The translations under genes and the position numbers were made by a program. Below the pieces are notes generated by a model. It did not search any database. It was not told the origin of the DNA and saw only the letters and a list, made by a program, of their open reading frames with translations. This document shows positions 1-8,274 of a stretch of DNA of 64,000 bases, piece by piece. Location: NCBI RefSeq assembly GCF_029760915.1, contig NZ_CP121685.1:1586001-1650000 (forward strand), written 5' to 3'. This DNA comes from Olleya sp. YS. GTDB lineage: Bacteria > Bacteroidota > Bacteroidia > Flavobacteriales > Flavobacteriaceae. Numbering within the stretch: position 1 is the first letter of the stretch; every line of letters begins with the position of its first letter.

Positions 1-229
1 ATTCTGTAATGTTTTTTTCATCAGTTCCGTTACGAGTACCGCTAGAAAAACCTCCACCATGCATCCAAATTATTACTGGTAAACGATCTGTAGATTTAAT
101 GTTTTTTGGTGTATAAACATCCATTTTAAGAGTGTCTAAACCTTTGGTAGCGTATGTGAACGTTTTCATATGTTGGGCTTGGGTAGAGAAACTAATTAAA
201 ATTAAGATTGTAATGTAAATAATTTTCAT
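1..229 (-). CDS. Secreted alpha/beta-hydrolase (carboxylesterase-like), 5' part only
   Basis: The reading frame starts with ATG at 229 and runs off the left edge, so only about 76 residues are visible. It opens with a signal peptide (MKIIYITILILISFSTQAQ) and then shows VIIWMHGGGFSSG. The HGGG oxyanion-hole motif is characteristic of type-B carboxylesterases and lipases of the alpha/beta-hydrolase fold. The catalytic Ser, Asp/Glu and His lie outside the window, so substrate and activity cannot be judged. It is transcribed away from xdhC and appears unrelated to it. Confidence 0.75.
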   Translation of the reverse strand, partial: MKIIYITILILISFSTQAQHMKTFTYATKGLDTLKMDVYTPKNIKSTDRLPVIIWMHGGGFSSGTRNGTDEKNITE

Positions 230-321
230 TGAAAGGGTTTAGTTTCAAATTTTAATCAAATAACTAATTTTTTACGTCAAATACATTATTTTTTAGAAAG
301 TGTTAAGATAAATATCTCTTT

Positions 322-349
322 TTGCGATGCCTAAAAAGTATTACTTTTA
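322..349 (+). promoter_or_regulatory. Candidate promoter for the xdhC operon
   Basis: A TTG at 322-324 is followed after 17 bases by TACTTTTA at 342-349, one mismatch from the Bacteroidota -7 element TAnnTTTG. It ends 18 bases before the xdhC start codon. This is a motif match only. Confidence 0.4.
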
Positions 350-367
350 AGTCCTTTTTTAATACAT

Positions 368-1141
368 ATGCAAAACTGGATTACTCTTTTAACAGAATTT
401 AAAAGCAAACAGATACCTGTTGCTTTAATAACTGTAACAAAATGTTTAGGTTCCACACCATGCGTGGTTGGATCTAGAATGATAGTAACAAAAGATAAAC
501 ATATTCATGGAACAATAGGAGGAGGTAAGCTTGAATATAAAGCAATTGATGAGGCAATTATTGCATTAAAAGAAAACAGAATTATTGAGTCCAACTACAC
601 ATTAGGTCCAGAATTTGAACAATGTTGTGGTGGAAAAGTAGAATTTATTATAGAACCTATGAATCAATCACCAGAATTATTCTTATTTGGAGCAGGACAT
701 ATTGGAGTTGAAATCTGTAAATTATTAGTTGACACTCCTTTTAAAATAAACTTAATTGATTCTCGTGAAAATTGGTTTAAAAATATAGAGTTCGATAAAA
801 GTATCACAACGCATCAAACAAGCGAAACCGATTTTAAAACCTTTAAAGAGGCTGTGAAATGGGGAAGTAATAGTTATATCCTAGTACTAACACATAACCA
901 TGCAATAGATTTTGATATCATAACTATGGCATTACAAAATGAAACTAAATTTCTAGGATTAATTGGAAGTAAAACCAAAAAAGTACGCTTCAATAATATG
1001 CTTATTAAAGAGATGAATATTCCTGAAGGTATGACTAATGTAGTTTGTCCAATAGGCATAGATATTGGAGGCGATACACCAAAAGAAATTGCTATTAGTG
1101 TCGTTGCACAATTACTACAAACACATTACAAAAATGAGTAA
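368..1141 (+). CDS. xdhC: XdhC-family molybdenum hydroxylase accessory protein
   Basis: XdhC proteins bind and sulfurate molybdenum cofactor and deliver it to xanthine dehydrogenase in the cytoplasm. This 257-residue protein has the expected two parts. The N-terminal XdhC/CoxI domain contains GSTPCVVGSRM (the usual Arg after GSxP is Cys here), IGGGKLE and QCCGGKVEFIIEP. The C-terminal Rossmann domain has LFGAGHIG near residue 107, LIGSKTKK, and the closing CPIGIDIGGDTPKEIAISV motif. The structural genes xdhA and xdhB lie 2.5-6 kb away on the opposite strand, which supports a role in their maturation. The stop overlaps the start of the next gene by 8 bases. Confidence 0.9.
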   Translation: MQNWITLLTEFKSKQIPVALITVTKCLGSTPCVVGSRMIVTKDKHIHGTIGGGKLEYKAIDEAIIALKENRIIESNYTLGPEFEQCCGGKVEFIIEPMNQSPELFLFGAGHIGVEICKLLVDTPFKINLIDSRENWFKNIEFDKSITTHQTSETDFKTFKEAVKWGSNSYILVLTHNHAIDFDIITMALQNETKFLGLIGSKTKKVRFNNMLIKEMNIPEGMTNVVCPIGIDIGGDTPKEIAISVVAQLLQTHYKNE

Positions 1142-2180
1142 TGTCATTAAAAGCACAGCTAAGAATCCTGTATTACAAAACAATAAGTCCATCATTGATA
1201 AACTTACTGCACTTTGGGCTTTAAATGAGTCTGGTTTAGGTGGTTTTTTACACGTGTTTAACTCACCATTTACAGGATTAATTGTTGGTGGAATAGCTAT
1301 TTTATTGATTAGCCTTATTGCATATTATGCTAAAAATAAATGGCAAGCCATTTTAAAAGCATTGGTCATTGTCTTGATTATTAAAATGGCAGTGAGTCCA
1401 TATTCGCCATTTACTGCTTATATTTCTGTAAGTTTTCAAGCGGTTTTCGGAGCTTTTTTATTTTCTAACTTTTCATGGAAAGGGTTGACTTTAATAGTTT
1501 TAGGTACGGTTACGTTTTTGCAATCTGCTCTTCAAAAATTAATAAAACTTACTATTATTTATGGCACAGAATTTTGGGAAGCTATTAATATTTATGGTGC
1601 ATGGATTCAACAAAAAATGAATTTTGTAACCGAAACAACAACAACATCCCTTATCATAACTGTTTACATTTTAATCTACGGAATTTGTGGTGTGTTAGCT
1701 GGATTATTTATAAAAAGTATAATTGGTATTATCTCCAATAAAACAGAAACTTCTTTTTATTTGACAGAAAAAAAGTCACTAAATAAAAAAGTTAAACCAA
1801 AAACAATAATTAAAACAAAAGTCATCTGGATATGGCTAGCCACAATAGCTATTGTCATATTGGCTTTTGCCATTTTTGGAGGTCCATTATTTGGTTGGCA
1901 AAAAGCGATATACATCATTTTACGAAGCTTTTTAATTTTAATGATTTGGTACTTGGTGTTGGGACCAATTGTTATAAAATTAATTAGTCATTTTTTACAA
2001 AAAAAAGAGTCAAAATATCAAGTGGATATTGCTAATGCAATGGATTTGTTTCCGTATTTCCGACAGATTATTTCTTTTACATGGAAAGAAACAAAACACT
2101 TAAAAGGTTATACACGTTTTAAATATTTTATAGCAAATAGTATTTTTAATTGTATTCATTTTAAAATTCCTGTAGGATGA
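1134..2180 (+). CDS. Multi-pass membrane protein of unknown function, coupled to xdhC
   Basis: I do not recognise this 348-residue protein. I chose the ATG at 1134 because it overlaps the xdhC stop by 8 bases; an upstream in-frame start at 1065 would lie deep inside xdhC. The sequence has about six or seven hydrophobic segments: IVGGIAILLISLIAYY, a pair around AILKALVIVLIIKMAV and AVFGAFLFSNF, then segments near residues 105-125, 165-200, 225-250 and 260-285. The conserved-looking loop VSPYSPFTAYISVSFQ between early helices may be functional. The stop overlaps the start of the P-loop NTPase gene (ATGA), so the two are probably translated together. A transporter or cofactor-related membrane partner for the NTPase is possible, but this is inference from gene order. 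Confidence 0.8.
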   Translation: MSNVIKSTAKNPVLQNNKSIIDKLTALWALNESGLGGFLHVFNSPFTGLIVGGIAILLISLIAYYAKNKWQAILKALVIVLIIKMAVSPYSPFTAYISVSFQAVFGAFLFSNFSWKGLTLIVLGTVTFLQSALQKLIKLTIIYGTEFWEAINIYGAWIQQKMNFVTETTTTSLIITVYILIYGICGVLAGLFIKSIIGIISNKTETSFYLTEKKSLNKKVKPKTIIKTKVIWIWLATIAIVILAFAIFGGPLFGWQKAIYIILRSFLILMIWYLVLGPIVIKLISHFLQKKESKYQVDIANAMDLFPYFRQIISFTWKETKHLKGYTRFKYFIANSIFNCIHFKIPVG

Positions 2181-2662
2181 TTTACATAGTTACAGGAGCT
2201 ATTAGATCAGGAAAAACAACTGCTTTGTTTAAGTGGTGTAACAACCGAAATGATGTAGATGGTTTATTATGTCCAGATGCTAAAGATGGAAAACGCTATT
2301 TTTTGAAAGTTAAACAAAAAGATAGGTTTACACTTGAAGCTAATAATAATGATGAAGACAGTATTGAAATAGGACACTTTAAATTTTTAAAATCTGCTTT
2401 TAATGAAGCAAATACGTTTCTAAATTCAATAGCTTCTAATAAAGAAAATAAGTATATAGTTATAGATGAAATAGGAAAATTAGAATTAAAAAATGAAGGT
2501 TTGCATCTCTCTGCGGATACATTAATTTCTAAGTTTAAGTTAGATGAAAATCAACACGTCATTTTGGTAGTTCGTGATTATTTGTTTGATGCTGTTATGA
2601 AACATTATACTATTTCAGACTACTATCTTTTGAATAAAGAGGATTTAGAGTCCTTTTTTTAA
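2177..2662 (+). CDS. Small P-loop NTPase, THEP1/nucleoside-triphosphatase-like
   Basis: This 161-residue protein has a clear Walker A motif at the N terminus (GAIRSGKTT, about residues 7-15) and a Walker B region YIVIDEIGKLEL. The DEIGxLEL signature resembles the THEP1 nucleoside-triphosphatase family. MobB-type P-loop proteins of molybdopterin metabolism are a more distant alternative. Its start overlaps the stop of the preceding membrane protein by four bases. Together with xdhC this forms a three-gene operon, so the NTPase may energise or regulate the membrane protein. The substrate is unknown. Confidence 0.75.
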   Translation: MIYIVTGAIRSGKTTALFKWCNNRNDVDGLLCPDAKDGKRYFLKVKQKDRFTLEANNNDEDSIEIGHFKFLKSAFNEANTFLNSIASNKENKYIVIDEIGKLELKNEGLHLSADTLISKFKLDENQHVILVVRDYLFDAVMKHYTISDYYLLNKEDLESFF

Positions 2663-2727
2663 AATGTTTTTCGAGTGAAGCAAGAACGACAAGAAATCTC
2701 ACAATTTCAAAACAATTGTAAAGTTTA

Positions 2728-3216
2728 TCAACCAAAAATCGTCTCGCTCAACGCATAATAAATTGCCATTAATGCAGAAAAAATAGCACTTCCTAAAAAG
2801 CGCCATTTCAATTTAAAACGATTTTGGATAATATAATTGGCAATAAAAGAAATTAAAATATTAGCTAAAAACGACCAAAAGGCAATAGCTATTAAGTTCC
2901 AGCTAATAGCATCAAATTGCCCTGAGAATAGTTTAATAAACAATAAGTGTCTGGCAATCCATAATGGATTAAAATATAAAATAGCTAACCCAGTTTTGGT
3001 TAGTGTCGCTTTTAAACCTTTTAGACGTTCTGTTTTTTTTACAATCCAATCAAAATAATTTGGAATTTCAAACGCGTAAACAGTAGCGCCAACAAGCATC
3101 ATCCCAAGTAGTCTATACCAAGAAAATTCATCCAACAAAAGTGCAGCAATAGTGTCTCCTGCACTGTAAATCAATGCACCTTTTAATATGTTTTGTTTTT
3201 TATAATGTAATGCCAT
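2728..3216 (-). CDS. Small four-helix membrane protein with faint Mpv17/PMP22 resemblance
   Basis: This 162-residue protein has about four hydrophobic segments and no signal peptide. The N-terminal part (ILKGALIYSAGDTIAALLLDEFSWYRLLGMMLVGATVYAFEIPN) resembles the opening of eukaryotic Mpv17/PMP22 proteins, where a GD-[LT]-IA stretch, an Arg-rich turn and a glycine helix occur in that order. The late segment WNLIAIAFWSFLANILISFIANY would match the family's W...P..NF region only loosely. It is the last gene of the guaD-xdhA-xdhB string, 18 bases after the preceding gene. The function is unknown and the family assignment tentative. Confidence 0.7.
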   Translation of the reverse strand: MALHYKKQNILKGALIYSAGDTIAALLLDEFSWYRLLGMMLVGATVYAFEIPNYFDWIVKKTERLKGLKATLTKTGLAILYFNPLWIARHLLFIKLFSGQFDAISWNLIAIAFWSFLANILISFIANYIIQNRFKLKWRFLGSAIFSALMAIYYALSETIFG

Positions 3217-3234
3217 TAAGGTTTTAGAATGACT

Positions 3235-3687
3235 TTAAAATCCGTAAGTTTTTTTTGCACTATTAATTTGTTCTGTTTCAGTGGTTTCTGGATACAAAAT
3301 ATATTTTGGTGCTATTATTGGTTTTGATGTAATGATTTTAATAGTGGTAATTGTTTCAAATGGGAATAGGCCTTTTGTCATTTTACTTAACACTTCAGCT
3401 CTTTCTAAAAATAAGGAATCCTCTTTTTCAATAATCATAGCTTTTCCATGAATTTGATAGCCTTTTTGTATTAAAATATCAATAAAACTAATACATACAT
3501 TAGTGTTTTTTTTAATGTTTCTAACAGTGTTTGGTGAAGCAATGTTTGCAATTATTATTTCGTCATTACCATAATAATTAAAAATCTCTTTTGGCGAAAC
3601 ATTAGGTATATTGTCTTCTGAAGCAGTTGCTAACCAACATAAAACGCTTCTGTCAATATAAGTTTTAATTTCCGAAGATAATTTCAT
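3235..3687 (-). CDS. Pyridoxamine 5'-phosphate oxidase-like flavin-binding protein
   Basis: This 150-residue protein has the split-barrel fold of the PNPOx-like/FMN-binding family. The N-terminal helix (LSSEIKTYIDRS) is followed by VLCWLATASEDNIPNVSPKEIF, then strands IIIANIASPNTVRNIKKNTNVCISFID and GYQIHGKAMII. These small proteins bind FMN, F420 or heme, and their substrates usually cannot be told from sequence. It starts 9 bases after xdhB and is likely co-transcribed, but it is not a known part of xanthine oxidation. Confidence 0.8.
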   Translation of the reverse strand: MKLSSEIKTYIDRSVLCWLATASEDNIPNVSPKEIFNYYGNDEIIIANIASPNTVRNIKKNTNVCISFIDILIQKGYQIHGKAMIIEKEDSLFLERAEVLSKMTKGLFPFETITTIKIITSKPIIAPKYILYPETTETEQINSAKKTYGF

Positions 3688-3696
3688 TTCAATGTT

Positions 3697-6018
3697 CTAT
3701 TTATACAAGCTCATTAAAACTTTCTCTGGTGTCATTGGTGCATGAAATTTTAAATTGTATTCAGGATTAAAAGCTTTTATAGCATTTTGAATTGCAAAAT
3801 AAGCGCCAATACCATACATTAAAGGTGGCTCACCAACCGCTTTGGATTTTAATATGGCTAGGTCATGACCTTCTGTTTCTACAGGAATGACTTCAACATC
3901 TTTTGGTACTGAAAATATATCCGGAATTTTATAAGTAGACAACGCATTAGACAATAGTTTTCCTTCATTATTATAAGCAATTTCTTCCATGGTCATCCAG
4001 CCAATGCCTTGTGCTAAAGCACCTTCTACTTGACCTAAATCAATCCCTTTACTCATACTTTTTCCGTAATCGTGCACAATTTTTACACTTTCAAACTCGT
4101 AAGTCCCACGAGTGCAATCGACAGTAACAGTCGTGATTGCGGTTCCGTAAACATGATACGCAAAAGGATGACCTTTTTCTTTAGTTTTATCAAAGTGAAT
4201 TTCTGGTGTAGCGTAATGTGCATTTTCGGTTAATGCTACACGTTTTAACATGGCTTTACCGATGAGTTGCGTCCAAGTTAATTCTGATTTCTTTCCTTTA
4301 ACATATACAAATTCATCTTTTAAAGTGATATCTTTTTCTGAAGTATTTAAATCTTCCGAAACCACGATTTTCAAACGTTCAACTAAAGCGTTACAAGCCA
4401 TTAAAGTAGCTTTTCCATTTAAGTCTGCAGTAGAACTTGCAGCAGAAGGAGAGGTGTTTGCAACTCTAGTTGTATTGGTGGTTTCTATCTTTATTTTTTC
4501 TATAGGAATGGAAAATACATCTGCAGCAATTTGCATGATTTTAGTATTGACACCTTGTCCCATTTCTACAGCAGCAGTACTGATTCCAACGCTTCCATCT
4601 AAATAAATATGTACCAACGCACGAGCATGATTCATAGGTGTGTTGGTAAATGAAATACCAAAAGTAATTGGCATAAAAGAGATTCCTTTTTTGAAGGCTG
4701 TATTTTTTTTATTAAAATCTTTAACGTCTTGTTCTAAAGCTTCAATATTAAATAATGATTTCGCAGAATACCAGGTGTTTTTGGCTTCTACTTTTTTAGC
4801 TATTTGACCATAGGAAAAGGTGTCGTTTTCATCTAACAAATTGGCTTCCTGAATTTGTCTTGGTAATACTCCAATTTCATGAGCAGCTTTTGCAATTGCG
4901 GACTCAATAACAAACATACCTTGTGGTCCACCAAACCCTCTAAACGCTGTGTTTGGTGGTAAGTTGGTTTTACAACTTAAAACAGTTGTAGTTACATTTG
5001 GTACATAATAACTGTTGGTGGCATGAAATAAGGTTCGTTCTGCAATTGCAGGAGATAGATCTGCTGCTGCACCAGCATTTTGTAAAAACTCCGCTTGATA
5101 AGCTAGGATTTTTAAGTCTTTGGATAAGCCAATTTTATATGCGCTTTCATATGGATGACGTTTGCCAGTCATACGTAAATCATCATGACGATTCAATATT
5201 AATTTCACAGATTGATTGAGATGATAGGTTGCCAAAGCAGCCATAACAGCCCAAGGAGTGGCTTGGTCTTCTTTACCACCAAATCCACCTCCAAGTCGCG
5301 TTACGTCCACCTCAATTTTATGCATCGCTACATTTAAAATACGAGCAGTAGTGGCTTGCACAGCAGTAGGTCCTTGAGTTGAAGAAGTAATTTTTATATT
5401 ACCATTTTCTAAAGGTTCTGCATAGGCACCTTGTGCTTCGATATATAGGTGCTCTTGACCATTAGAGAACGTTTCGCCTTCAAAAACATAATCACAATTT
5501 TTGAAAGCTTTTTCGGTGTTACCTAAACTAAAAGATCGTGGTGCATTGATAAAGCTTCCTTTTACTTTGGCTTCTTTTGCAGTTGTAATTACTGGTAAAT
5601 CTTCGATTTCAATGTCTATTAGTCGTCTTGCTTGTCGAGCTATAAATTCGGTTTCTGCTACAATTAGCGCAATTGGCATTCCCCAAAAATGGACTTCGCC
5701 TTCTGCAAATAATGGTTCGTCTGCAATGATGCCTCCAATTTCATTTTGTCCAGGAATATCTTTGTAGGTAAAAATGCGGATAACACCTTCTAATGCTTTC
5801 GCTTTTGAATAGTCAATATATTTTATTTTTCCGTGTGCTTTTGGCGAATCAAAAACCACTGCGTGAAACGTACCTTGTCTAATATTAACGTCATCCACAT
5901 ACAACGATTCTCCACGAACATGCGTATACGAATCCAAGTTTTTTATGCTTTGTTTTAACGATTGTGAAACAGCATCTAATTTAGAATCTAAACTGGTATT
6001 TGAATTGTTTTTATGCAT
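3697..6018 (-). CDS. xdhB: Xanthine dehydrogenase, molybdopterin-binding subunit
   Basis: This is the large catalytic subunit (773 residues) of a molybdenum hydroxylase that oxidises hypoxanthine and xanthine to urate. Molybdopterin-binding landmarks appear in the correct order: LGGGFGGKEDQATPWA, NTAFRGFGGPQGMF, VEMGQGVNTKIMQIAAD, SPSAASSTADLNGKA, and AVGEPPLMYGIGAYFA near the C terminus, whose Glu is the general base of this family. I chose the ATG at 6018 because the alternative at 6027 would be a TTG. The start overlaps the xdhA stop by 8 bases. Neighbouring guaD and xdhC favour xanthine over aldehyde as substrate, though sequence alone does not exclude aldehyde oxidase. Confidence 0.92.
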   Translation of the reverse strand: MHKNNSNTSLDSKLDAVSQSLKQSIKNLDSYTHVRGESLYVDDVNIRQGTFHAVVFDSPKAHGKIKYIDYSKAKALEGVIRIFTYKDIPGQNEIGGIIADEPLFAEGEVHFWGMPIALIVAETEFIARQARRLIDIEIEDLPVITTAKEAKVKGSFINAPRSFSLGNTEKAFKNCDYVFEGETFSNGQEHLYIEAQGAYAEPLENGNIKITSSTQGPTAVQATTARILNVAMHKIEVDVTRLGGGFGGKEDQATPWAVMAALATYHLNQSVKLILNRHDDLRMTGKRHPYESAYKIGLSKDLKILAYQAEFLQNAGAAADLSPAIAERTLFHATNSYYVPNVTTTVLSCKTNLPPNTAFRGFGGPQGMFVIESAIAKAAHEIGVLPRQIQEANLLDENDTFSYGQIAKKVEAKNTWYSAKSLFNIEALEQDVKDFNKKNTAFKKGISFMPITFGISFTNTPMNHARALVHIYLDGSVGISTAAVEMGQGVNTKIMQIAADVFSIPIEKIKIETTNTTRVANTSPSAASSTADLNGKATLMACNALVERLKIVVSEDLNTSEKDITLKDEFVYVKGKKSELTWTQLIGKAMLKRVALTENAHYATPEIHFDKTKEKGHPFAYHVYGTAITTVTVDCTRGTYEFESVKIVHDYGKSMSKGIDLGQVEGALAQGIGWMTMEEIAYNNEGKLLSNALSTYKIPDIFSVPKDVEVIPVETEGHDLAILKSKAVGEPPLMYGIGAYFAIQNAIKAFNPEYNLKFHAPMTPEKVLMSLYK

Positions 6019-7420
6019 GCTGAACAAAATCGTTTAAGGTGAATTGCTTCGGAAATAATTCGGTAAAATGAGCATAGAATAACTGTCTTCCTAACAAACG
6101 TTTATAATCGCTTGTACCACGAACATCACTAATTGGACTGATTTCTTTTTGTAATATTTTATTAGCTTCGTGTATTGTTTCTGAAGTTAAAGGTTTTCCA
6201 ATCAAAAACTTTGAGGTTTCATGCAAATATTTAGGTATTGCTGCAACTCCTCCAATAGACACGTGAGCATCAGAAATAGTTTTATTTTCAATTGAAATAT
6301 GCATTGCAGAATTCACACTAGCAATATCTAAATGTGTACGTTTACATACTTTTTCAAAATTGAAAAAAGAGTTTTTTGTTGGTAGCTTAAAACTAATGTC
6401 TTTTAGTAGTTCACCTTCGTTTAAATCGTAGGTTTTGTACCCTTGGTAAAAGTTTTTGAGTGCAATAGTTCTTTCTTTTTGATTGTCATCTATAATAGTG
6501 ATATTGCTATTTAAAGCTAAAAAGAAAATGGTCATATCTCCAATTGGAGAGGCATTTATTAGATTTCCGCCTAAGGATGCCATATTCCTAATTTGTTCCG
6601 AAGATACTAACTTTAAGTGTTTTTTTAGATTTGGAAAATAGGTGTTTAAGTCGCTATGATTCCATAAATCTGAAACGGTTGCATTGGTTCCAATAGTGCA
6701 AACTTTATTGTCTATAGTAATACCTTTTAAATAATCTTTTTCTGCAATAAGATGCACGTTATTATCTGCTAAATGATCGGGTTGTTGCACATATAAATCA
6801 GTTCCTCCAGCGACATATTTTCCTTTAGGCTGATTTAAATCTTTGATTTCAATGTCTTTTAGACGCTTTGGAATACTTTCAAAATACTCTGGAATAAATT
6901 CATTTTTAATAAGCCAATTAATAGAATTTTTATTTTGATGCTCTAATTTTTCGACCACTTGATGTGCTGCTTTTTCTATTGCTTTATAACCTGTACATCT
7001 GCAAATATTACCGCTTATGGCATCAAGCGCATTACTATAGTTATTTTCAGAATTTGATAACGCATAACCAGTTAAAGCAACTACAAAACCAGGTGTGCAA
7101 AATCCGCATTGTGTCGCGTAATTGGCTTTCATGGCTTCTTGAGCAGTGGTGAGTTTGTCTTTTAGGTTTGTGCCTTCAACCGTTACAATATGTTTACCAT
7201 GTGCATTTCCTAAAGGCGAAATACAAGAAGTGATACTTTGGTATTCAATAGTGTCATTTTTTAAGCTTCCAACTAAAACAGTGCATGCGCCACAATCACC
7301 TTCACGACATCCAATTTTAGTTCCTGTAAGACGTTGCTCATAACGAACAAAATCCAATAAGGTCATTCCAGAATGTTCTGGCGTTTTTATAGTTTTATTA
7401 TTTAGGATGAAGGTGATCAT
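6011..7420 (-). CDS. xdhA: Xanthine dehydrogenase, FAD and 2Fe-2S subunit
   Basis: This 469-residue subunit carries electrons from the molybdenum site through two 2Fe-2S clusters to FAD and then to NAD+. The N-terminal ferredoxin-like domain has GCREGDCGACTVLVG (Cys38, 43, 46). The second cluster domain has QCGFCTPGF and ICRCTGYKAI. The FAD domain begins near residue 200 (YVAGGTDLYVQQ) and contains EQIRNMASLGGNLINASPIGDM. Fusion of FeS and FAD parts in one chain matches the bacterial two-subunit XdhA/XdhB type. It starts 3 bases after guaD and overlaps xdhB. Confidence 0.93.
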   Translation of the reverse strand: MITFILNNKTIKTPEHSGMTLLDFVRYEQRLTGTKIGCREGDCGACTVLVGSLKNDTIEYQSITSCISPLGNAHGKHIVTVEGTNLKDKLTTAQEAMKANYATQCGFCTPGFVVALTGYALSNSENNYSNALDAISGNICRCTGYKAIEKAAHQVVEKLEHQNKNSINWLIKNEFIPEYFESIPKRLKDIEIKDLNQPKGKYVAGGTDLYVQQPDHLADNNVHLIAEKDYLKGITIDNKVCTIGTNATVSDLWNHSDLNTYFPNLKKHLKLVSSEQIRNMASLGGNLINASPIGDMTIFFLALNSNITIIDDNQKERTIALKNFYQGYKTYDLNEGELLKDISFKLPTKNSFFNFEKVCKRTHLDIASVNSAMHISIENKTISDAHVSIGGVAAIPKYLHETSKFLIGKPLTSETIHEANKILQKEISPISDVRGTSDYKRLLGRQLFYAHFTELFPKQFTLNDFVQHA

Positions 7421-7423
7421 GTG

Positions 7424-7897
7424 TTAATATTCAGTCTTATCTTCTTTTTTAGTCCATTCTTGAAAGGGTTCTAAAGCAATGTCTCGAGCTAATTGTTCAA
7501 AAGGGATACTTCGTTTTTCATATGGTAAAGGGATTTCTTTGTAAATAAACTCGTCATCAAAGCCAATATTAGCTGCATCAACCTGATTGCTTCCGTAATA
7601 AACTTTGTCTGGTCTTGCCCAATAAATGGCACCTAAACACATTGGGCAAGGTTCGCAAGAGGTGTAAATTTCGCAACCATCTAATTGAAAAGAATCTAGA
7701 TTTTTACAAGCATCTCTAATAGCTGTAACTTCTGCATGTGCTGTTGGGTCGTTTGTTGAGGTGACTTTGTTATTACCGCGACCTACAATTTTTCCGTCTT
7801 TTACAATAACGCAACCAAACGGTCCACCTTCATTGTTGTTCATTCCCTTTAACGCTGCATTTACAGCTTCTTTCATAAATTGTTTTTTATCTGTCAT
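7424..7897 (-). CDS. guaD: Guanine deaminase (cytidine-deaminase fold)
   Basis: This 157-residue protein closely resembles Bacillus GuaD, which hydrolyses guanine to xanthine and ammonia. The zinc site is explicit: HAEVTAIRDAC supplies the His ligand and catalytic Glu, and CEPCPMCLGAIYWA supplies the two Cys ligands. The distal part (NIGFDDEFIYKEIPLPYEKRSIPF) also follows GuaD rather than tRNA adenosine deaminase. It is the first gene of the minus-strand operon, directly before xdhA, so its product xanthine is the substrate of the next two gene products. Confidence 0.92.
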   Translation of the reverse strand: MTDKKQFMKEAVNAALKGMNNNEGGPFGCVIVKDGKIVGRGNNKVTSTNDPTAHAEVTAIRDACKNLDSFQLDGCEIYTSCEPCPMCLGAIYWARPDKVYYGSNQVDAANIGFDDEFIYKEIPLPYEKRSIPFEQLARDIALEPFQEWTKKEDKTEY

Positions 7898-7932
7898 TTG
7901 TTAGTATTGATAAATGTTGCAATAGCTAATAT

Positions 7933-7947
7933 ACTACTTTTTGTAGT
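7933..7947. promoter_or_regulatory. Short palindrome upstream of guaD, possible operator
   Basis: ACTAC-TTTTT-GTAGT is a perfect 5-base inverted repeat 36 bases upstream of the guaD start. It could be a regulator site or chance in AT-rich DNA. No regulator gene lies next to it. Confidence 0.2.
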
Positions 7948-7982
7948 GAATTAATATTGAATACGTTAGTGTTTAAAACCAA

Positions 7983-8010
7983 AAAACCCGATTCAGTTGA
8001 ATCGGGTTTT
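7983..8010 (-). terminator. Rho-independent terminator of tRNA-Phe
   Basis: Complementary arms at 7983-7995 and 7998-8010 (core AACCCGATTCA) form a strong hairpin just after the tRNA 3' end. Read on the minus strand, a T-run follows. It separates the tRNA transcript from the guaD operon downstream. Confidence 0.85.
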
Positions 8011-8013
8011 TAG

Positions 8014-8089
8014 TGGTGGTGCCTCCAGGAATCGAACCAGGGACACAAGGATTTTCAGTCCTTTGCTCTACCAACTGAGCTAAGGCACC
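8014..8089 (-). tRNA. tRNA-Phe (anticodon GAA)
   Basis: On the minus strand the gene folds as a complete 76-base cloverleaf with the CCA end encoded. The acceptor stem pairs GGTGCCT with AGGCACC. The D-arm is GCTCAGTTGGTAGAGC, the anticodon loop CTGAAAATC carries GAA, and the T-arm contains GGTTCGATTCC. It is flanked by a promoter-like element and a terminator, so it is probably a single-gene transcript. Confidence 0.97.
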
Positions 8090-8108
8090 AGTCGCATAAT
8101 TGCGGATG

Positions 8109-8140
8109 CAAATATATATTCATTTTTAGAACTAGCAAAA
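8109..8140 (-). promoter_or_regulatory. Promoter of tRNA-Phe
   Basis: On the minus strand TTTTG ends at 8136. Nineteen bases later TATATTTG (8116 to 8109) matches the Bacteroidota -7 element TAnnTTTG exactly. The tRNA 5' end lies 20 bases beyond. It is one of the two best promoter matches in the window. Confidence 0.7.
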
Positions 8141-8274
8141 CAAAAATTACAAAATTTAATGAGTATTTCTGGTATATTAGTTTTTAAGTGTTTAGATGGC
8201 TCTATTTCAATATTATAAAATTATTAAGACTTTTATTACATTGGTTTTGTAAATTTAGCGTTTTTAGACGTTAT

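Noticed and set aside
4250-4606. 118-codon plus-strand frame inside xdhB
   Set aside because: It lies opposite conserved molybdopterin-binding sequence of xdhB and has no recognisable motif; best explained as a shadow frame.
8188-8274. N-terminal extension of coaX by 29 residues
   Set aside because: Hydrophobic/basic extension not seen in type III pantothenate kinases; the ATG at 8275 begins exactly at the conserved nucleotide-binding strand.
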